Positions 59,547 through 64,000 of a DNA stretch of 64,000 nt are shown here, piece by piece. Position 1 is the stretch's first letter. Every line of letters begins with the position of its first letter. The position numbers and the translations under genes are program-made. Location of the stretch: NCBI GenBank assembly GCA_028554755.1, contig JAPTOF010000007.1:4434001-4498000 (forward strand), read 5' to 3'. This stretch comes from Cordia subcordata (taxonomy: Eukaryota; Streptophyta; Magnoliopsida; Boraginales; Cordiaceae). The notes under the pieces are model-generated. The model worked only from the letters and a program-made list of their open reading frames with translations, was not told where the DNA came from and did not search any database.

Positions 59547-62500
59547 TTACTTGTACAGATAAGCAGCAATTCCCAGAATAATGCAAATGAGGATGATGTC
59601 AATACAAAAATTTTGGGTGCTCCTAATCTGAAAAAGAACAAAAAAGAGTTGGGAACTTAATAATGTTCGAGAAATCCCACTAGTCAATAACATATTTTCA
59701 TAAATTTAAACAATCAAAAAGAGGTAATTAACCACCTGGATGACAGTATTCTTAAGCTTAACGTTGGTGTTTCTGATCTCAGTTGTTACCTTGTCCACCT
59801 GTAAGGACACCAGAAAGGCATTGCTTAGTGAAATATATATATTCTTGAATGTTAATTTGGTCAATACAGGATGCACTAATTAATCTTGTTGAGAAGAGGG
59901 GAAATAGATTCTTGAAAACCTTAGCTTCAATTTCATCCGTTAATGGAACTTGCATATCCAATTCCTGAAAAACAAGGGGAAAAAAAGAACACAACATGAA
60001 TAATTCAACATTGGTTTTTCACATACATAGGCTCTATTTATCCCAAAGTTTAGACACCTAGAAATCTTTCTGTGAGTCATAAAGTTGAAATTAATTGATT
60101 TTTCTCATTTTTAAAGAATTTTTAGATAAAAGTTAACGCTAAAAGAAGTAAAACTCAAAAACTCCAAGTTAGAGCTTTACGAAAGAGGTTTTTCGAGAAA
60201 GTATTTGTACATCACGTTGGAAAGTTATTTTTTATTCTTGTTCTCGATCGAAATTATGATTCATATATTTTAAAATTCAGTACTAATTACCCTGAAAATA
60301 AGTAACAACTCAACATTTTGTTAATTCAGACTGCTCTTCTAACCAAAACTTTTTCCTCACACATCTATATCTTAAAAATTAAAATTTCATAACTAAACCA
60401 AACAAATCATTAATATTGAGAATTTTATTACATTCTGTCAGATTGGTAAGAATTGCATCCTGCACAACCCTACATTAGAGTCTGCTCTGGATCATAGGAA
60501 TTTGGAAAAGAAAGCATGAAGCAAACCTCATTCATATCACGAGCCAGATTCTTCAGGGTGTCCAGGCCTTCTGAGATAATGTCCAAACCTTGATCCTGAA
60601 GAAATTGGAATATAATGTCACCACCAAAACGACAAGGAGATAAATTTATGAACACAAAGCTAAGTAGTAAGAATAACTACGGATGGTGACAGGTGAGATT
60701 ACAAGCCTGTTTCAATTTCCGCATTTCATATTCTTCTCTAAACTGACTTGATTCTTCAGATTGTTGAAAGAAGTCATCGCTAAAGTTTCCATCTGAACAA
60801 CAAGATCAACCAACACATTAAACAGCAGGGCATGAGTTATGAAACACCAACACTCTTCGGAGGGGTTCGTATCGGTGTCAGACACGCGTTTGATAGGTCA
60901 TATACCCTTTTAACACAAGGGCGTCGTAACACGTGTTTGAGACCGGAACTCTTACCTGAATCAAATTTTATGTTTTTGTTAGATGCGAAGGCCGCCCATC
61001 CACCAGTTGGCTTCCGTGTAGTGCCATCCGGGATGGCTTGAATCCTCTCAGGGAGTGCAAGAACCAGGTCCTTGCGTGCCTCTTGTTCTTCTTTCGTGAG
61101 CCCTTTCACCTGTTGAAAACCTAACCTTTATTTTTTTGGCTTCACTTTTATGATAGGTGACCATCGCATGCATTTCAGATTTTAACGGACAAAAGGCAAA
61201 TTTGTCTCTCACTTTGGAACTTTCAAGTAGTATGTCTTTGAACCTTTTTACTATTAGAGAATGTGTACTTAATTTAATATTAGAAAATGTATATTTTAAT
61301 ATTAAAAGTATATGTTATCTTTGTGTGAGTTGTCTAATTATATTAACTGATTATTCTTATGTTTGCTCTGCTCATGTTCTTCTAGAACGGTAGTATGTTA
61401 TTCATTTGTTGATTGTTTAATTGGCTAATTTTTCTCTTTTTGTCTAATTAGTTGATTACTCTATATTTTAAAACTTATTACCTTACTCCTTATACTTTCA
61501 CAAGATGACACAATCATTTCTTTTGTTTTTGTTATTATCTAAAAACTGTTCGTTAAGAATAAGAGTACTTTAGTAAAAATATATAGCACATTATAAATTT
61601 TAACACTCACAAATATATAAAAAAACAAGTATAATGCACAATATTTATTGCACATTTTCTCATATGCAAGCAAATTGTTTGTACATACATTTGATGAACG
61701 AGATGACGGTAAGATTTGTGCCACCAACAATTTCATGCACGCACCCAATTAATAATAATATGTTAAAATGCAAAAAACCAAAGCTAAACGACCTGATAAA
61801 TTAAGTTTTGGGATCAAAATTGGTTTCTAAACATACATATTAAGCCAATTATTCTTGTTAATTACTAACTTTCCACTAATTATAATAAAACACAAAATAG
61901 AAAACTTTCAAATAAAGGCAAAATTCCTGATCAAGAGAGTTTAGTTTGGAAGTTCTAATAGTTACCAAGATATGAAAATATCTAATTTGAAAGGGAAAAA
62001 CAAAAAGAAAGCAGACGGAATTTTAGAGGAATAAAAAAAAAAAAAAAAACCTTTTTGGCAGCAAGTTTTTGCAACTTCGGGAGCAATTCATTCATCAACT
62101 TCGCCTTCGTCCTCCGTACCTCCGCGTACATCGCCACTGCCTTGGCCCTATTCGTCTCTATCCCCGCCATTTCCGACTTCTATAATATATAAAAATAAAT
62201 AAATAAGAAAAATAAAAAAAACATAAAGATTAGGGCTAGTTTGAATTAGTTTTTTTTTTTGAAAATCATTTTTTTGGGTGAAAAAACATATCTTCTTTGC
62301 AATACGTATTTGAATTGGATTTTTAAAAAAATTTAAAACTCTCAAAAAAAGAAAAAAAAAAGAATTTAATTTGAGGTTTTTAGAAGCCAAAGTTTAGCTT
62401 CATAAAAAAGCCTTTTTTTTTTTCAAAAGATATTAAAAAATAGACTTTTTTGAAAATTCAATCCAAACTAATCCATATATGTGTGTGTATAAGAAATTAA

Positions 62501-62680
62501 GGTGATGAGGAGATAGAAGATGACATCGCGAGCGACATCAATTTGAGCCTCAAATTCATCGTAGAAGCGAGCAAAGGCATCATCGGAAGAGGCGTTAAGG
62601 TTACGCTGCTTCTCGACGTCGTATTTGTCGTACTTCTTGCATATGACATCGAGTCTAAAGCGGATGTCAATCACACTCAT
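59547..62680 (-). CDS. SYP71: Qc-SNARE, SYP71-like (syntaxin of plants 7 family)
   Basis: Eight exons: 62680-62525, 62179-62051, 61109-60956, 60792-60707, 60595-60527, 59964-59920, 59798-59736, 59627-59547; 260 residues, all junctions in frame. The start MSVIDIRFRLDVICKKYDKY and the segments NRAKAVAMYAEVRRTKAKL and DLVLALPERIQAIPDGT follow Arabidopsis SYP71 closely (about 266 residues). The SNARE helix spans about 176-237; Q203 in ELDMQVPL is the zero-layer glutamine. One C-terminal membrane anchor (FCIDIILICIILGIAAYLY, about 241-259) ends in a Lys. It would drive vesicle fusion at ER, plasma membrane or cell plate as a Qc partner. Six introns are GT-AG; intron 4 (60706-60596) needs a GC donor. 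Intron 2's donor GT runs into a T17 tract, and the intron 1 donor (GAT/GTCATC) is weak. Confidence 0.94.
60596..60706 (-). other. Apparent GC-AG intron 4 of SYP71-like gene
   Basis: Exon 4 ends TTGAAACAG, followed by GCTTGTAATC; the intron ends TTTCTTCAG before GATCAAGG. This join gives KLKQ-DQGLD, matching KIKQ-EQGLD of Arabidopsis SYP71. The next GT, four bases on, would create an immediate TGA stop. Confidence 0.65.
62233..62474. mobile_element. MITE inside intron 1 of SYP71-like gene
   Basis: The left end GGGCTAGTTTGAATTAG and the right end AATCCAAACTAATCC are inverted (TAGTTTG-ATT shared), with poly-T and poly-A arms inside. It makes up about 70% of the 345-bp intron. A target duplication was not found, so it is old or another type of hairpin. 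Confidence 0.5.
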
Positions 62681-64000
62681 CTTTCCTTTACTTTTTTTTT
62701 GCTTTGATTTTCGATTCTTCGTATCTTCTTGCTTACTTAGCAAAAAAAATAAAATAAAATTCGTCTCATAATAGAGGAGGAGAGAGAATTGGGATTATTT
62801 TTCTCTCTGATTTCCTCTTTCTTTGTTCCAGTTTCATTTTTCGTTTTGGTGTATCTGGTTTTCAGCCAGAGGAGGAGGAGAGGTTGACCGTTAAAAACGG
62901 TTGGGTGTGTTTTTGTGTGAGACAGAATGTGGCGGGAACTGTTTTAAATGGTCAAGGCTAGCTGTGAGCTCATATTTCTTTCCCCCCCCCCCCCCTCTTG
63001 TACTTGAGCAATTCCTTACTTCTCATAAATCAGTTAAGTGTGTTATAACTGAATTATGGAACAGGACTGAAATATAAAATTCGGTTGATTATTTACACAT
63101 TCAGTTTGGTTTTTGTTATTAAAAATGAAAAAAATTAAATTATGGTTTGATTTTACTTTTTTTTAAAATTTTTGGCTAACAATTAAATAATCGAATAAAT
63201 AATTTTTAAAGTCTTTTTTGTTATTACTTTAGAATTCTACATTCATATATATTTTTTACAAGTTCTGAATCACTCTTGCATATACATATTGTGAACTGTG
63301 ATAGATATTGGAATTCCTTTATTATATTTGCAAATCTGGAATTTGCTATTTCAATTAGCTTTTAAGTGATGTATGAATTTCTTTTTGAAATTAGGTTGTT
63401 TCAATTAATAACTAAACAAAAAAAATTCAATTAAATATTTTCGTTTACTAATATAGTTTAGTTCCATTTCGGTTATTAATTATTCTAAATTCGAAAAACG
63501 AGTTATCGAAATTCAATTTCAACTCAATTTGGTTATAATTGAATGCTTGCCTCTATTTGCACGTAAAAATGCTTGACAATCTAATTTTGAAAAGGAAAGA
63601 GAAGGAAAGAAAATAAATAAAAAAAAATTAGTGCAAGTGACCGTTTAGTTTTAAAGCTTAAGCTGTTAAAATAACTTTTCTCAACTTCTCTCTCTCAGAG
63701 AGATTTTCTCCATTATCCTCCCTTAGAAAATCATTTTCTAGTATTTTTCGTGTTCGGAACGAGCCTGTGATACCATTTTCTCGGTTCAACCCCACCGTGA
63801 CTTGTTTGTTTTCCTCTGCTTTTTCATTGCCACATGGCTTGGCGACGTGGCATTGCACATGGAGTTATTGAAATTTGACATCTTTAATTTTGTTTGAGAT
63901 TTTAATTCTAAGTTGACATTAAGTTGGGCAATTAAGCACCTTGCGAAAGATGTGCAACTTTGTCTCTCAGAGACAGGTTTTTGGAGTGTCATTCACATAT
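62681..64000. other. 5' flank of SYP71-like gene and intergenic DNA
   Basis: The first 100-200 bp holds the pyrimidine/purine-rich leader of the gene. A C-run lies near 62983-62993. 63050-63560 contains AATTCGGTT / AACTCAATTTGG words in both orientations, perhaps a worn hAT relic. TGGTATCACAGGCTC (- strand, 63761-63775) resembles a tRNA primer-binding site, but no LTR was found beside it. Confidence 0.35.
62888..62939 (-). promoter_or_regulatory. Candidate MSA-core and E2F-like sites upstream of SYP71-like gene
   Basis: CCGTTAAAAACGG at 62888-62900 is an inverted pair of AACGG, the core of the mitosis-specific activator element; TTCCCGCC (- strand, about 62931-62938) matches an E2F site. Both lie 210-260 bp before the start codon. 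No clear TATA box was identified. Binding is inferred. Confidence 0.3.

Noticed and set aside
63761..63775. TGGTATCACAGGCTC on the - strand, resembling a retrotransposon primer-binding site
   Set aside because: Differs from the Met tRNA complement, no LTR pair is visible, and the window ends nearby.
1..64000. CRISPR arrays, phage, operons, tRNA or rRNA genes
   Set aside because: Looked for and not seen; the tandem repeats lack regular repeat-spacer structure, and the genome is a plant nuclear one.

Overview
This is a window of nuclear genome from a flowering plant, most likely a eudicot. The evidence is AT-rich intergenic DNA, short introns with plant-type splice sites, Ty1/copia elements primed by initiator-methionine tRNA, many hairpin MITEs, and plant-only gene families. 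I cannot name the species. I find three intact host genes: a fasciclin-like arabinogalactan protein gene (FLA11/12 type, + strand, one exon, 15480-16220), an INDETERMINATE DOMAIN C2H2 zinc-finger transcription factor gene (- strand, three exons, 28128-26232) and a Qc-SNARE gene of the SYP71 type (- strand, eight exons, 62680-59547). A fourth host gene, a pectin methylesterase with its inhibitor-like pro-region (- strand, about 52964-49700), is a pseudogene with an internal tandem duplication.

The rest is mobile-element and repeat DNA. Region by region: 1-7.4 kb is intergenic, with an old tandem duplication, a minisatellite and a decayed hAT-like element. 7.4-12.9 kb is a complete Ty1/copia retrotransposon on the - strand (300-bp LTRs about 98% alike, 5-bp target duplication, PBS, PPT) with a frameshifted gag-pol. 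15.2-16.4 kb is the FLA gene. 17.9-19.6 kb is a dead hAT transposase; 20.7-22 kb is a copia-like relic; 23.7-24.0 kb is a DUF4283/zinc-knuckle (LINE ORF1-like) relic. 26.2-28.6 kb is the IDD gene. 28.6-39.4 kb is intergenic with MITEs, a CACTA-like subterminal-repeat array and a poly(A)-tailed retroposon with a 12-bp target duplication. 39.4-45.6 kb is an old copia element that lost reverse transcriptase and RNase H; one LTR is split by a 1.9-kb solo LTR with its own 5-bp target duplication. 47.5-47.9 kb is a Mutator-type MITE with a 9-bp target duplication. 49.7-53 kb is the PME pseudogene, 53.7-54.6 kb a non-autonomous hAT element with an 8-bp target duplication, and 59.5-62.7 kb the SYP71-like gene.

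The host genes do not form a pathway. FLA and PME both act in the cell wall, the SNARE acts in secretion and cell-plate traffic, and IDD proteins act in nuclear gene control. I see no prokaryote-like system, CRISPR array, rRNA or tRNA gene, and nothing that needs a new biological system to explain it. The points most worth checking are the two apparent GC-AG introns (one each in the IDD and SYP71 genes), the shared frameshift in the two PME copies, the W-box-rich leader of the copia element, and the nested insertions that give a relative order of events. Exon boundaries were worked out by eye from splice signals and family conservation, not from transcripts.
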